64,000 nt of DNA from Sphingomonadales bacterium. Its GTDB lineage: Bacteria; Pseudomonadota; Alphaproteobacteria; Sphingomonadales; Sphingomonadaceae. A program made the translations under genes and the position numbers. The notes under the pieces are model-generated. The model saw only the letters and a program-made list of their open reading frames with translations. It was not told where the DNA came from and ran no database searches. Position 1 is the stretch's first letter. Every line of letters begins with the position of its first letter. This document shows positions 33,625-43,515 of this stretch, piece after piece. The stretch covers positions 248,001 to 312,000 of the forward strand of contig SEFZ01000004.1 in NCBI GenBank assembly GCA_004173185.1, read 5' to 3'.

Positions 33625-33766
33625 TGTCACTCCTCGGCCTTGCTTATCGCCCCGGTGCGTCAGTCTGCATAGCAGGTTGCAGGACATTCTTGGTCTTCTC
33701 GCCGAGGCGCCGCCGGGCCCCTTATGATTGTCCGTGCGTTCGGACCGGACATAAGGGAGAGCAAAG

Positions 33767-34306
33767 ATGCAGGGACTGGAAGAAATACTGGGCTCGAGCG
33801 GAATGGATGTTGGGAGCCTCGGCGCGCGTTTCGGACTGAATCCCGACCAGACCCGGTCGGCCTTGGGGTCGCTGATGCCGGCGGTACTCGGCGGCTTCCA
33901 GAAAAAGGCGGACGCGGACGGCCTAGCCACGGTCGCCGACGCCGCGACCGGAATCGGCGAGCCGGATACCGAAGGCGGCAACGGCATCCTCGGCCATATT
34001 TTCGGGAGCAAGGATGTCAGTCGCCAGGTCGCCGATCATGCTGCCGGGCAGAGCGGCGTTTCGAGCACTGTGCTGAAGGCGATGCTGCCGATCGTCGCAG
34101 CAATGGTAGCCAGGCACTTCGCCGCCAACGCTGCGAGTGGCAGCAATGGCGGGGACTTCGGGAGCGGCCTGGGCGGCATGCTTGGCTCGATACTCGGCGG
34201 TGGCGGCTCGGGCGGACTCGGCGGCTTGGGCGGTCTCGGGAGCATCTTTGGCGGCGACGGGAGCGGCACCAACCCGCTCGACCAGATCCTCGCCCGGATG
34301 CGCTGA
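33767..34306 (+). CDS. DUF937-family protein
   Basis: This 179-residue protein contains the DUF937 helical repeats (GARFGLNPDQTRSALGSLMP, GHIFGSKDVSRQVADHAAGQ, SSTVLKAMLPIVAAMVARHF). A Gly/Ser-rich tail (GGLGGLGGLGSIFGGDGSG) and NPLDQILARMR follow. The family is structurally helical and unassigned. GGGAGAG precedes the ATG. The next gene starts eight bases after its stop, so they are probably co-transcribed. Confidence 0.85.
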   Translation: MQGLEEILGSSGMDVGSLGARFGLNPDQTRSALGSLMPAVLGGFQKKADADGLATVADAATGIGEPDTEGGNGILGHIFGSKDVSRQVADHAAGQSGVSSTVLKAMLPIVAAMVARHFAANAASGSNGGDFGSGLGGMLGSILGGGGSGGLGGLGGLGSIFGGDGSGTNPLDQILARMR

Positions 34307-34313
34307 GGGCGGC

Positions 34314-35537
34314 ATGCCCTCGGATTCCGGCAGGGACGCGGCCAGTCCGCTGGCGATGCCATGGGCGGCGCTGAAGGCGATTTCCCTGAGGACATGGCGC
34401 GAAGCCTCGGACGACAATATCGGCCTGGTCGCGGCCGGGGTCGCGTTCTATGGCTTCCTTGCGATTGTGCCGCTGCTCGGCGCGATCGTGCTGAGCTATG
34501 GAATCGTTGCCGAGCCCGAGACGGTGATGCGCAACATGCGCGAACTTACCTCGGTGATGCCCGCCGACGCGGCCAAGCTGATCGGCGAGCAGCTGATGAA
34601 CGTCGTCCGGGCATCAGTGGACAAAAAGGGGCTCGGGCTACTGCTTGCGCTCGGCCTCGCGCTGTTCGGCGCGCGAAATGGTGCGGGCGCGATCGTCACC
34701 GCGCTCAACATCGCCTATGAGGAGAAGGAGAAGCGCGGCTTCGTCCGTCTGAACCTGCTCGCGCTGGCGATGACCGGCGGCGCCGTGCTGGTGGCCCTGC
34801 TCGCGATGTTGGCGATCGCGGCGCTGGGCTATCTCGAAGAGGTGCTGCCGATGCCGAAATGGGCGGCGGTTATCGCCAAGCTCGCATCCTATCTGGTCCT
34901 CGCCTGCGCCGGAGCCGCGGGCGCCGCAACGCTCTATCGCTTCGGGCCTTCGCGCGAAAAGGCTAGCTGGGTGTGGCTCACGCCGGGATCGGCGTTCAGT
35001 GCCTTGTCCTGGCTATTGCTGACGATCGGGTTCGGCATCTACGTCGCAAATTTCGGCAACTACAACGCGACCTATGGCTCGCTCGGCACCGTGATAGTGC
35101 TCCTGACCTGGCTCTATCTCTCGAGCTATATCCTGTTGTTCGGCGCCGAGCTCAATTCCGAGTTCGAGCATCAGACAGCCGCCGACACCACCGAGGGTAA
35201 ACCCGAGCCGATGGGCCGGCGCGGCGCCTGGGTCGCCGATCATGTGGCAGAGGACATCCAAAATGTTGCAGCGACGCCTGCGTCAAGTGACAGTGACGCA
35301 GTACATCAGCTATCACCGCAAGCTGACGCGCCGGGGCTTCGGACGGAATATGTGGCGCTCCAGGCCAGTGCCACTGTCGCGCGCGTGGGCGGCTTGGGCA
35401 AAATGGGCCTGGTCTCGTCGGCAGTGGCGGCGCTAGGCCTGACACGATTGAGGCGCGGCAGCGGGACGGCGCAAGGCGCTGCCTTACTCGCGGCCGCGGG
35501 CATGCTCGCCTGGCTTAGGCGCGACCGCTCAAAGTAG
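34314..35537 (+). CDS. YihY/virulence factor BrkB family membrane protein
   Basis: This 407-residue integral membrane protein has the family start (ASDDNIGLVAAGVAFYGFLA then IVPLLGAIVLSYGI). Further helices follow (GLGLLLALGLALFGARNGAG, LLALAMTGGAVLVALLAMLA, LASYLVLACAGAAGAATLY). The conserved end YNATYGSLGTVIVLLTWLYL and SSYILLFGAELNSE is present. About 120 extra C-terminal residues hold a repeat-poor linker and a hydrophobic pair, longer than the usual YihY. ATG at 34314 has GAGGG eight bases before. The function is unproven despite the old RNase BN label. Confidence 0.9.
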   Translation: MPSDSGRDAASPLAMPWAALKAISLRTWREASDDNIGLVAAGVAFYGFLAIVPLLGAIVLSYGIVAEPETVMRNMRELTSVMPADAAKLIGEQLMNVVRASVDKKGLGLLLALGLALFGARNGAGAIVTALNIAYEEKEKRGFVRLNLLALAMTGGAVLVALLAMLAIAALGYLEEVLPMPKWAAVIAKLASYLVLACAGAAGAATLYRFGPSREKASWVWLTPGSAFSALSWLLLTIGFGIYVANFGNYNATYGSLGTVIVLLTWLYLSSYILLFGAELNSEFEHQTAADTTEGKPEPMGRRGAWVADHVAEDIQNVAATPASSDSDAVHQLSPQADAPGLRTEYVALQASATVARVGGLGKMGLVSSAVAALGLTRLRRGSGTAQGAALLAAAGMLAWLRRDRSK

Positions 35538-35564
35538 CGGAAGCGAAGCCGATTCCATCGGCGT

Positions 35565-35598
35565 GCCGCGGGCGGACACGAGTTCAATCGCCCGCGGC
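35565..35598. terminator. Hairpin between convergent genes
   Basis: GCCGCGGGCG (35565-35574) pairs perfectly with CGCCCGCGGC (35589-35598) across 14 bases. It lies between the stops of the YihY-type gene (35537) and the DUF892 gene (35610) and would serve both strands. Confidence 0.65.
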
Positions 35599-35609
35599 GA
35601 CCTTAGGCC

Positions 35610-36113
35610 TCAGGCCGCTTCGGCTTTGAGGTTGACGCTCGTTTCCGCGAGCTTGGTCATATATTCGTCGCCGCCGTAGATTTCCTTCGTCGCGTCACGC
35701 AGCTTCTTGTTGTCGTCCTTGAGACCGAGCGCCTTTGCAAAGGCGGCAGCGGTGCCGAAGCCCGCGATGCCATAGTGCGTCATGCGCTGATATTGGGCGA
35801 TGATGATCACGTCGAGCAGCGCTCCCTTTTTGGGCCCCTCTTCGACAATGTGTTTGGTTGCTTCGGTGACGAGGCCCTCCATGCCCTTGCAATGCTCTTT
35901 CGAGACCTTTTCGCCCTGTCCGGCAATCAGTTCCTTGAGAACGGCGGTATGCTTTTCGATGGCGGCCTGCGAGTTGGTCAGCATATACTTCAGCGCAGCA
36001 TCGCTCGCCTTGCCGGCAACCTTCTTGAGCACGCGTTTCATCTGGTCGTTGGCCGACCAGAGATCCTTGAGTTCGTCGGTGTAGATGTCCTTGAGATCCT
36101 CGGGCGTCGACAT
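35610..36113 (-). CDS. DUF892 / YciE-like ferritin-fold stress protein
   Basis: This 167-residue protein is the typical YciE/YciF-like helical bundle: LKDIYTDELKDLWSANDQM, then TNSQAAIEKHTAVLKELIAG, KEHCKGMEGLVTEATKHIVE and AQYQRMTHYGIAGFGTAAAF. Family members are ferritin-like and stress-induced. ATG at 36113 has AAGGAA upstream and starts the conserved part; an ORF reading from 36239 is not supported. The function beyond stress association is unknown. Confidence 0.92.
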   Translation of the reverse strand: MSTPEDLKDIYTDELKDLWSANDQMKRVLKKVAGKASDAALKYMLTNSQAAIEKHTAVLKELIAGQGEKVSKEHCKGMEGLVTEATKHIVEEGPKKGALLDVIIIAQYQRMTHYGIAGFGTAAAFAKALGLKDDNKKLRDATKEIYGGDEYMTKLAETSVNLKAEAA

Positions 36114-36545
36114 GATGGCAGTTCCTTGCAGACCATCGGACGAAAATGCCCATTGGTCCCTGTCAAACCTCTCCGCTCTCGCGACGTTCCCAGCAACGCA
36201 ACATAGCTCGGTCCTTATAACCAGCCGACGGGCGTCCATCGGCGGCGGATCTCAGTCCCTTCGGCGCAGGGTTCCGAACGCCCTGTGCTCCGCCCACGCA
36301 TCATGATCTCTTTGGCGGCGGGACGGAAAAAGCTGCCGATATAACCCACGACTGCATGAAGAGGCCGCTGAACACGAGGATCTTGAATTCGCTGCGCGGT
36401 ACGCTCGCGGTCGAACAAAAAAAGCCAAGGGATGATCCGACTAAACGTTCGCAAAAGGGAGCTGGCTGCGTGGGAACAGCCGGCCTGTCACCGAATATCG
36501 AGTTGATAGCTTTGGCATAGGCAACACAATTGTCCGCCAGTGCAA
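36114..36545. other. Gap without a convincing gene
   Basis: Two minus-strand frames (36215-36454 and 36301-36579) overlap each other. Neither has a ribosome site or a recognisable motif. I see no RNA gene or repeat here. A small unknown gene cannot be excluded. Confidence 0.4.
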
Positions 36546-36923
36546 TCACTCTGGCGGACGAGGTTCCGGAAACAGCCATGCGAGCGCTTCCGCTTCGGAA
36601 TGGAAGGTGGAGTGCCCGGTATCAAAGGCAACACGTGCCGCCTGGAGTTTGGACAATGCGCTCTGCATGACCAGCGCCACCCTGGCCTCGCCGCGCCCCT
36701 TCACTATGCGGAGATTCGCGGCGTGGCCCTCGGCAACCTCTTTAGATTGGATGGGGTAGTCGACCATGTTGATGAGAATATATCCGCATCCGACGGTGCG
36801 TTGAAGCTCCCCTAATTTCTCGCGCACGGCCTTAGAATAAGCGGTCATGATTTCTGTGTCCCAGAATCCATGCATGACGATCCGCAAAAGCCTCCGCTCA
36901 TGATCGACCGTGATCTCGAACAT
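36546..36923 (-). CDS. Small STAS-like protein of unknown function
   Basis: This 125-residue protein has alternating strands and helices: FEITVDHERRLLRIVMHGFW, then AYSKAVREKLGELQRTVGCG, YILINMVDYPIQSKEVAE and AHAANLRIVKGRGEARVALV-like elements. That is the pattern of SpoIIAA/STAS-like regulatory proteins. A textbook AGGAGG stands six bases before the ATG at 36923, so it should be well translated. No partner anti-sigma factor is adjacent. Confidence 0.75.
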   Translation of the reverse strand: MFEITVDHERRLLRIVMHGFWDTEIMTAYSKAVREKLGELQRTVGCGYILINMVDYPIQSKEVAEGHAANLRIVKGRGEARVALVMQSALSKLQAARVAFDTGHSTFHSEAEALAWLFPEPRPPE

Positions 36924-37353
36924 AGCGCCTCCTGATCAGGCATCTGTAACGCTTGAGTTATGCAAATGGCCCGAAACTGCAGGAGGCGGTGTGACGCGGT
37001 ATGTTTCCCGTGGTTACGCTTGGACTGTGAACAGCTTTTCCGGCCGATGCGCCTGAACGATCTTCACTGTAGATTTGCTCGGGTGGTCACGGTTGCCCGC
37101 GGATCGGGTAGCGCGCGGCCGTTCCGAGGCCGCTCATCCCGATCGAGCAGATACCGCCGGCCCGCATCGGCAGGATCACAAGCCTACGCTCTGCCCGCGC
37201 GCATGGCGGGCATCTGACCCGCGAGGCTCTGAGCGATGCCAGCCTTGCCTTGGGCACAATCAGCGCGCTGGTCGACAAGCGTCGAGGCAATGTCGGAGGG
37301 GGGCATCTGATATGTCATTGGACGGTGAATCCCTGTCCGCGCGGATGAGGCCG
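36924..37353. other. Gap without a convincing gene
   Basis: This stretch of 430 bases has several overlapping short frames on both strands, none with a ribosome site plus protein-like sequence. It may contain the promoter of the STAS-like gene. No repeat or RNA was identified. Confidence 0.4.
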
Positions 37354-37767
37354 TCAGCCTCGAGGGGGATCTGCGCGTTCCAACGGCGGATAGAGAACGG
37401 TTTTCTCCATCGCGATCCGCTCCCGCATCGATTTTCGCATCGCGTTGGATGCGGCGCGATATCCTTCACTATCCGCCAGGATGGCCTCGATGCTCCACTC
37501 GCCGACATGACTGGAGGTGGCAGCCAAAATCACAGAGTCATTTTCGCGCAGCAGATTCAACCGGCGAGTTTCCTCCGAGGTTGCTCCTTCGGACAGGCGC
37601 TGGATCGCCTCCGCCACGATCCGGCGGCGCCGACTGCTAGCCTTACTTAGTTGCAGACGGACGCGCGCGATGTTGCTCGCGTTGATCTCATTCTTAGCGA
37701 TGACAGCTTCGAGTTCGGAAATATATCCGAGCAGCTCTTCATGTGCTTGCTTTAGATCGCTCAGCAT
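37354..37767 (-). CDS. Helical hypothetical protein
   Basis: This 137-residue protein is nearly all helix: LKQAHEELLGYISELEAVIA, RVRLQLSKASSRRRRIVAEA, IQRLSEGATSEETRRLNLLR and MRKSMRERIAMEKTVLYPPL. The final ERIAMEKTVLYPPL resembles the end of hemerythrin-like bundles, where Glu and Tyr help to hold iron, but the His residues of hemerythrin are mostly absent. It may be a signalling or redox helper. The ribosome site is weak. Confidence 0.65.
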   Translation of the reverse strand: MLSDLKQAHEELLGYISELEAVIAKNEINASNIARVRLQLSKASSRRRRIVAEAIQRLSEGATSEETRRLNLLRENDSVILAATSSHVGEWSIEAILADSEGYRAASNAMRKSMRERIAMEKTVLYPPLERADPPRG

Positions 37768-38091
37768 TCACCATTAGTTTCCACATATGGCGTCTTCTAT
37801 CAATGCTTTAGTCCATTCATTGATATGTGCTCGCGCCAGCATGAGGCCGACTTCGTTGCCATGCGGACTCACGTCCACCGAATTGATCGATGAGCGGGCG
37901 GACGCCAATTGCCAAGTTCTCGGGTCCTTATCAGCCAAGGCCGCACCCGGACCTGTTGCCGATCACGCCTTGAAAAAAGCGTGGGGAGTCGGGCGCGAGC
38001 GATATCTAGAAGCACCAATGGTCGTCGTGGTTATCGGATCGCACATGGCGTTGGCCGGCGGCAGCCACAGGTGCGCCATATGGGCGCCGGT
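37768..38091. other. Gap without a convincing gene
   Basis: A 127-codon plus-strand frame (37787-38170) runs into the antisense of the GGDEF/EAL gene and looks like a shadow. Nothing else could be supported. Confidence 0.4.
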
Positions 38092-39924
38092 CTATGCCGC
38101 GACGCCTGCGGCAGCGGTGGAGATCAGACGCGTGAGCTCTCCAGCCCGCATCGGCTTGCCATACAGGTAGCCCTGAGCCTCCTCGCATCCGGCGCCCCTG
38201 AGCCACTGCTGCTGTTCGGGCGTCTCGACGCCCTCGGCGATCACATCCATCCTGAAGCTCTCGCCCATCCTGAGGATGGCATCGACGACGACGGCATCGC
38301 AGCTGCCTGGGGCCATCTCTTGAACGAAGCATTTGTCGATCTTCAGCCGGGTTACCGGCAGCTCTTTTAACAGGCTGAGCGAGGCATAGCCCGTGCCGAA
38401 ATCGTCGAGGGCGATCCCGATGCCCTGTCGGCGAAGGGCGCGGAGCGCGGCGATCACCATGTTGCTGTTCTTGACCGCAACCGTTTCGGTCAGCTCGATC
38501 TCGAGTAGTCTGGGAGGCAACTGGTACTGATCGAGCTTGGTGGCGATGCGCTCGGGCAGATTGCCCGAGCGGAATTGCGCCGCGAACAGATTGACGCCCA
38601 TTCTGAGCGGCGTGCCCGCCCGGTTCCATATCGCCGCCTGCTCGATTGCGGTCCGCAGGACCCAGCTGCCGACCGCGGCTGCCAGCGGCATGCGATCGAG
38701 CACGTCAAGAAACTGTGCGGGCGACAAGAGACCATGCTCTGGATGGTTCCAGCGCAATAGTGCCTCGGCGCCCACGATTCGTCCGGTCGAAAGCGCGACC
38801 TGCGGCTGATAGAGAAGGACGAACTCCTCCGCCTCGAATGCCTGCCGAAGCTCGCCTTGCATCCGGCGCCGGGCTTCGACCCGGTGCCGCAGATGGGGCT
38901 CGAAGAAGCCGATCAGGCCGCCGCCTTGATCTTTGGCCCGATACAAAGCGAGGTCGGCGGCCATCAGCAATGTCTCGATGGTCGTGCCGTGATGAGGCGC
39001 TATAGCAATGCCGATGCTGGTATCGAGCTGGAGTTCCTCACCGTCGACGGCGAACCCGCGGCGAAAGCAATTGCGCAGTTCCGTGGCGATGCGTTGCGCT
39101 TCGCGCGGATCGCCGACACCGGGTACCAGCACGGCAAACTCATCACCGCCGAGCCGGGCGAGCAGGTGATCCTGCCCCGCTTCGTTCCGCAATCGCTCAC
39201 CGACCGCTGCGAGCAACCGGTCACCGACCGCGTGTCCGAGCACGTCATTGACGTCCTTGAAGCCATCGAGATCGAACAGCAGCACCGCTGCTGCACCTGT
39301 GTCGGAAAGCAGACGACAGGCTTCCTCATGGAACAAGGTTCGATTGGGCAGGCCGGTCAGCTGATCGAAATGCGCGAGCTGGGCGAGATGGGCTTCGTGC
39401 GCCTGCCGCTTCCGCTCACTGCGTCTCAACTCAAGCCGATCAACCAGTAACTGGGCCAGACCCTGGAGCTGAGCGGCGCGGCCGGGCTCGAAGGCCCTGG
39501 GCTCCGGCGAGATGATGCAGAGCGTTCCGACGACATGGCCGGACGCGACACGAAGCGGTGCACCGGCGTAGAAGCGGATGTAAGGGGGACCGAGAACGAG
39601 CGGGTTGTCGGCAAAGCGCGGATCGAGCGACGCATCCTCGACGACCAGCGGCTCCGCCCGGTCCAACGCATGGGCACAGAAGGACACATCGCGTGTCGTA
39701 GACTCCGCCTCCAGTCCCACCCGTGCTGCGAACACCTGATGCTCCTGCCCGACGATCGATATGAGACTGATCGGGACGTCGAAAAGGGACGCGGCTAGCG
39801 CGACGATATGGTCGAACTCGGGCTCGGGTGGCTGACCAACAAGCTCATAATCGGTGATCGTCGCGAGGCGAGCGCCCTCTCGAATCGCGTCATCATCGCT
39901 TTCGTCGGGGTTGTACGGGCACAT
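38092..39924 (-). CDS. GAF-GGDEF-EAL cyclic-di-GMP enzyme
   Basis: This 610-residue cytoplasmic protein has an N-terminal GAF domain (about 25-165; VVEDASLDPRFADNPLVLGP, FYAGAPLRVASGHVVGTLCI). The GGDEF domain has RLGGDEFAVLVPG near 256-268, and the EAL domain has GAEALLRWNHPEHG near 382, LDDFGTGYASLSLLK and VIAEGVETPEQ. Both active sites are complete by eye, so it could make and break cyclic-di-GMP. The GAF part suggests control by a small ligand. It is not clearly in an operon. Confidence 0.93.
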   Translation of the reverse strand: MCPYNPDESDDDAIREGARLATITDYELVGQPPEPEFDHIVALAASLFDVPISLISIVGQEHQVFAARVGLEAESTTRDVSFCAHALDRAEPLVVEDASLDPRFADNPLVLGPPYIRFYAGAPLRVASGHVVGTLCIISPEPRAFEPGRAAQLQGLAQLLVDRLELRRSERKRQAHEAHLAQLAHFDQLTGLPNRTLFHEEACRLLSDTGAAAVLLFDLDGFKDVNDVLGHAVGDRLLAAVGERLRNEAGQDHLLARLGGDEFAVLVPGVGDPREAQRIATELRNCFRRGFAVDGEELQLDTSIGIAIAPHHGTTIETLLMAADLALYRAKDQGGGLIGFFEPHLRHRVEARRRMQGELRQAFEAEEFVLLYQPQVALSTGRIVGAEALLRWNHPEHGLLSPAQFLDVLDRMPLAAAVGSWVLRTAIEQAAIWNRAGTPLRMGVNLFAAQFRSGNLPERIATKLDQYQLPPRLLEIELTETVAVKNSNMVIAALRALRRQGIGIALDDFGTGYASLSLLKELPVTRLKIDKCFVQEMAPGSCDAVVVDAILRMGESFRMDVIAEGVETPEQQQWLRGAGCEEAQGYLYGKPMRAGELTRLISTAAAGVAA

Positions 39925-40058
39925 AGGCGGAAAGCACTCACAGGGACGCGTTCTGAAAGTTTAGCTTCCTCCCATTTACAATAGATTAGCATGCGAAATA
40001 GGCATTTGCCGATCGCGAAATGCTCCCAAGATACAGAGAGCCGCGTCTGAAGTGTTCG

Positions 40059-40913
40059 CTACAGCGGAGCCCCGGTAAGTCCGCTGATCATTCCCGGTCC
40101 CCAATAATCGGCTGTGAACGACCAGGTGGCGATGATGATGAAGGCGCTCGCGCCGAACAGCAGCGTTGCGGCTGCCATATTGAACAGTGTGCCGGGCGCG
40201 GTGCCGCGGGCGCGAATGAACATCTCAGCGACCGCAAGGTTTGGGAGGTAGAAGAAGAACACCATGATGGCGTCGAACCATCCCGTGAAGTCGCTGGCGT
40301 GTCCGAGCCGACCGGCCACCAGGAACCAGAAGCCGTATTCCATGCGATAGAGCCACGAGCCGACGGTCAGCGCGAACAGCCGGATCGCCCAGGCACGGTG
40401 CTTCTCGACACGGCCTGCACGCGCGTGAACGTAGGTCAGGACCGCGCCGAGCACCATCAAGGCACCATAGAGCCCGAACCCCATGCTCATTACAGGTCCG
40501 CCGATCGTGCCCTTCGACAGGATGAAGCCGAGACCGCCCAGCCCGGCGAGGCCGGCGGAAATCACATAGAGCCGGCCGAGCCAGCGGTGCACCGCTGGCG
40601 CCGCGCGGCGGATCGCGCCGATCAGCTGGATGGGCCCGAGCAGCAGAAGAACGCCGCCGGTAAGGAAGTGCGAACCGATCGCGATCGTCGCCAGCGGAGT
40701 CTTTGGGTCATGCAGCGCCGGCAGCGACTCGTTCCAGCGCTGGGCGGTCCCGCTCAGGGCGGTGCCGCCGAAGAAGGCGAGGATATAGGCCCCGAAGATG
40801 AAGGCACTGACCCAGCTCGCGGCGACGAGCAGGACGGCGCTCCAATGCAAGGCCGTAGCGTGGAGCGTGCGCGATCGCACGTCGATGTCACTGGTAGATG
40901 GAATGGTCGCCAC
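40059..40913 (-). CDS. DUF2306-like multi-pass membrane protein
   Basis: This protein of about 284 residues has seven or eight membrane helices (ALHWSAVLLVAASWVSAFIF, LTGGVLLLLGPIQLIGAIRR, LFGASAFIIIATWSF). The motif HRWLGRLYVISAGLAGLGG with conserved His and Arg is typical of DUF2306 proteins. A second helix pair contains WAIRLFALTVGSWLYRMEYG. GTG at 40913 is preferred over an ATG 96 bases upstream because GGGGGAT stands directly before it and the upstream part looks non-coding. The function is unknown. Confidence 0.82.
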   Translation of the reverse strand: MATIPSTSDIDVRSRTLHATALHWSAVLLVAASWVSAFIFGAYILAFFGGTALSGTAQRWNESLPALHDPKTPLATIAIGSHFLTGGVLLLLGPIQLIGAIRRAAPAVHRWLGRLYVISAGLAGLGGLGFILSKGTIGGPVMSMGFGLYGALMVLGAVLTYVHARAGRVEKHRAWAIRLFALTVGSWLYRMEYGFWFLVAGRLGHASDFTGWFDAIMVFFFYLPNLAVAEMFIRARGTAPGTLFNMAAATLLFGASAFIIIATWSFTADYWGPGMISGLTGAPL

Positions 40914-41103
40914 GAGATCCCCCGATCTTGCACTGCACCATAACCATGACGATTGCCCGGCGAAAGCTCCTTCCGCCCGCGCGTTCGTATTTCCGACCGA
41001 ATCCGGCACAACGCGCGCGCGGCCCGCAGCACAATCGTCAAATTAGGGCGAAGGATCAGCGGCGGGCGCGAGGCGTTCCGGCAAATTGCTTCGGGACATC
41101 TGC

Positions 41104-42366
41104 ATGCCAATCAAGCGCAAAGCGCCGTCGACCTCGGTCCTCAAGCAGCTTGGCCCGGGCCTGATCACCGGAGCGGCAGACGACGATCCCAGCGGCATCG
41201 CGACCTATTCTCAGGCGGGTGCGCAGTTCGGCTTCCAGCTGCTCTGGACGATGGTCCTGACCTATCCGCTGATGACTGCGGTCCAGCTTGTCAGCGCGCG
41301 GATCGGGCGCGTGACCGGGCGCGGCCTGGCCTGGAACATGCGGCAGATCCTGCCGCGATGGGTCGTGACGCTCCTCGTCGCCGCCCTGTTCGTCGCCAAC
41401 ACGATCAACATCGGCGCCGACTTGGCCGCGATGGGAGATGCCGCCGAACTGGTCACGGGCACAGGCGAGCATATTTTCACCATCGCCTTCGCGGTCGGGT
41501 CGCTGCTTCTGCAGTTGTTCGTCCCCTATCATCGCTATGCGTCGATCCTGAAATGGCTGACTCTGGTTCTGCTCGCTTATGTCGCGCTGGTCTTCATGGT
41601 GAAGGTCGACTGGGCGGGAGTGGCCAAGGGTATGACTCTTCCGACAACTGCGGGCGCAACCGCGCTCACCACCATCGTGGCGATCTTCGGCACAACCATC
41701 AGTCCGTATCTCTTCTTTTGGCAAAGCAGCCAGGAGGTGGAGGAGATCGATCAGGACGATGCCAAGCATCCGTTGGAGGAGGCCCCGGAAGAGGCGCCTG
41801 CAGAATTCGGCCGTATCCGCATCGACACGTTCGCCGGCATGGCCGTTTCCAACCTCGTCGCGATCGCGATCATGATCGGCACCGCTGCAACGCTGCATGC
41901 GTCGGGACAAACCGAAATCGAGACGGCCGCCGACGCCGCCAAGGCGCTCCAACCGGTCGCGGGCGAGTTCGCGTTCCTGCTGTTCGCGCTCGGCATCATC
42001 GGCACCGGGCTTCTCGCAGTCCCCGTGCTCGCCGGATCCACCGCCTATGCGATCGGCGAGGTGCGCGGGTGGAAGACGGGGCTTGAGAAGAAGCCGGGCG
42101 AGGCGGTCGGCTTCTACGGCGTGATCGTCGTGTCCATGCTGGTCGGCATTGGGATCGACTGGTCGCCGATCGACCCGATCAAGGCGCTGTTCTGGAGTGC
42201 GGTGATCAATGGCGTGGTCGCGGTGCCGATCATGGCGGCGATGATGATCGTGGTTTCACGCAAGTCGGCGATGGGTGAATTCACTGCGTCGTTGCCACTG
42301 CGTTTGTTCGGCTGGATCGCCACCGCGGTGATGGCGGCTGCTGCCATCGCAATGTTCGCGGTCTAG
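41104..42366 (+). CDS. Nramp-family divalent metal transporter
   Basis: This protein of about 420 residues has the Nramp core: a first helix with LGPGLITGAADDDPSGIATY, where DPSG replaces the DPGN of MntH. Later helices follow (VALFVANTINIGADLAAMGD-like region, AIFGTTISPYLFFWQSSQEV, LGIIGTGLLAVPVLAGSTAY). About eleven helices are visible. The DPSG variant and an acidic loop (EEAPEEAPAEFGR) place it in a divergent Nramp branch, and Mg2+ or other ions are possible substrates. The ATG at 41104 opens the conserved part. It is divergent from the DUF2306 gene. Confidence 0.88.
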   Translation: MPIKRKAPSTSVLKQLGPGLITGAADDDPSGIATYSQAGAQFGFQLLWTMVLTYPLMTAVQLVSARIGRVTGRGLAWNMRQILPRWVVTLLVAALFVANTINIGADLAAMGDAAELVTGTGEHIFTIAFAVGSLLLQLFVPYHRYASILKWLTLVLLAYVALVFMVKVDWAGVAKGMTLPTTAGATALTTIVAIFGTTISPYLFFWQSSQEVEEIDQDDAKHPLEEAPEEAPAEFGRIRIDTFAGMAVSNLVAIAIMIGTAATLHASGQTEIETAADAAKALQPVAGEFAFLLFALGIIGTGLLAVPVLAGSTAYAIGEVRGWKTGLEKKPGEAVGFYGVIVVSMLVGIGIDWSPIDPIKALFWSAVINGVVAVPIMAAMMIVVSRKSAMGEFTASLPLRLFGWIATAVMAAAAIAMFAV

Positions 42367-42531
42367 GGAGTTCGCGGTCCTGCCGCGTCACGGTCGGCGC
42401 GCTCTGCAAAACGGCGCCCGCGATGGCGTGTGAAGCTAAGCTATTGTGCTGAAAGTCAGGTTTCGAAGAATCTTAGCCTCCGGTGTCTATGTCGTAGTGC
42501 GCGAAGAACTGGGTCCTGCTAGAGCGGCGTC

Positions 42532-43502
42532 ATGCCACTTTCCCGTGACATCGATGCCGTCGGTCTGGCCGCCATCCTGAAGACCGCGCTCGACGCGGTC
42601 GTGGTCATGCGCTTCGACGGCACGATCGCGGGCTGGAACGAGGTCGCGGAGCGCACTTTCGGATGGACATTCGAGGAAGCGGTGGGACAGCGCATGGGCG
42701 ACCTGATCGTGCCGCACCGCTTCCGCGAGGCGCATGAACCGGGCTCACCCGCTTTCTGGCGACAGGCGAGGCGGTGGTGCTCGACAAGCATCTCGAGCTC
42801 GAGGCGGTTCACCGCGATGGGCATGAACTGCCGGTCGAACTTTCGATCACGCGTGCCACGTCGGCCGGCGAACCGGTCTTCCTAGGCTTCCTGCGTGATA
42901 TCAGCGAACGACGTGCGGCCGAGAGGCGCCAGCAGCTGATGATCGGCGAGCTGAACCACCGGGTGAAGAACCTGCTCGGTGTGGTCGCCGGCATCGCCCA
43001 CCAGACTGCCCGCTCGTCCGCATCGCTGGATCAGTTCCAGGAGGCCTTTGTCGGGCGGCTGCAATCGCTGGGGCGCGCCCATGAGATACTGAGCGCCGCG
43101 ACCTGGGAGCGCGCATCCCTGCTCGATCTGGCGCATGCGCTGGTCGGCACCTTTGGCAACGAGGAGGATCGGCGGGCCCGGATTGCCGGACCTGACCTGC
43201 TGCTCTCGCCCCGGCAGTTCCTGAGCATCAGCATGATCCTTCATGAGCTGCTCACCAACGCCGTCAAATATGGCGCACTTGCCTCGCCCGAAGGTGAGAT
43301 CGACTTGACCTGGACGGTGGCTGGAGCGCGCGTCACGCTCAACTGGGCAGAACGCGTCGGGCAGCCGGTCTCGCCACCCGATCGGCAGGGCTTCGGGAGC
43401 AAGATGATCGCGCTCAGCGTTAAACACGATCTGAAAGGTTCGGCGTCTACCGACTACGCGAGCGACGGGTTGGCGTTCACGGTGACATTCGACTTGGATT
43501 GA
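42532..43502 (+). pseudogene. PAS-HisKA_2/HWE histidine kinase, single-base frameshift
   Basis: The first frame encodes a PAS domain (TALDAVVVMRFDGTIAGWNE, VAERTFGWTFEEAVGQRMGD, LIVPHRFREAHE). After 42738 the homologous reading (LTRFLATGEAVVLDKHLELE, then VHRDGHELPVELSIT) continues in the next frame, which means one base is missing near GAACCGGGC. The second part has the HWE/HisKA_2 dimerisation site (GELNHRVKNLLGVVAGIAHQ) and the ATPase part (LILHELLTNAVKYGAL-like, ERVGQPVSPPDRQGFGSKMI). With the base restored it would be a normal soluble kinase of about 323 residues feeding the receiver protein downstream. It is either decayed or an assembly artefact. Confidence 0.85.
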
Positions 43503-43515
43503 GCAGGATCTGGCC

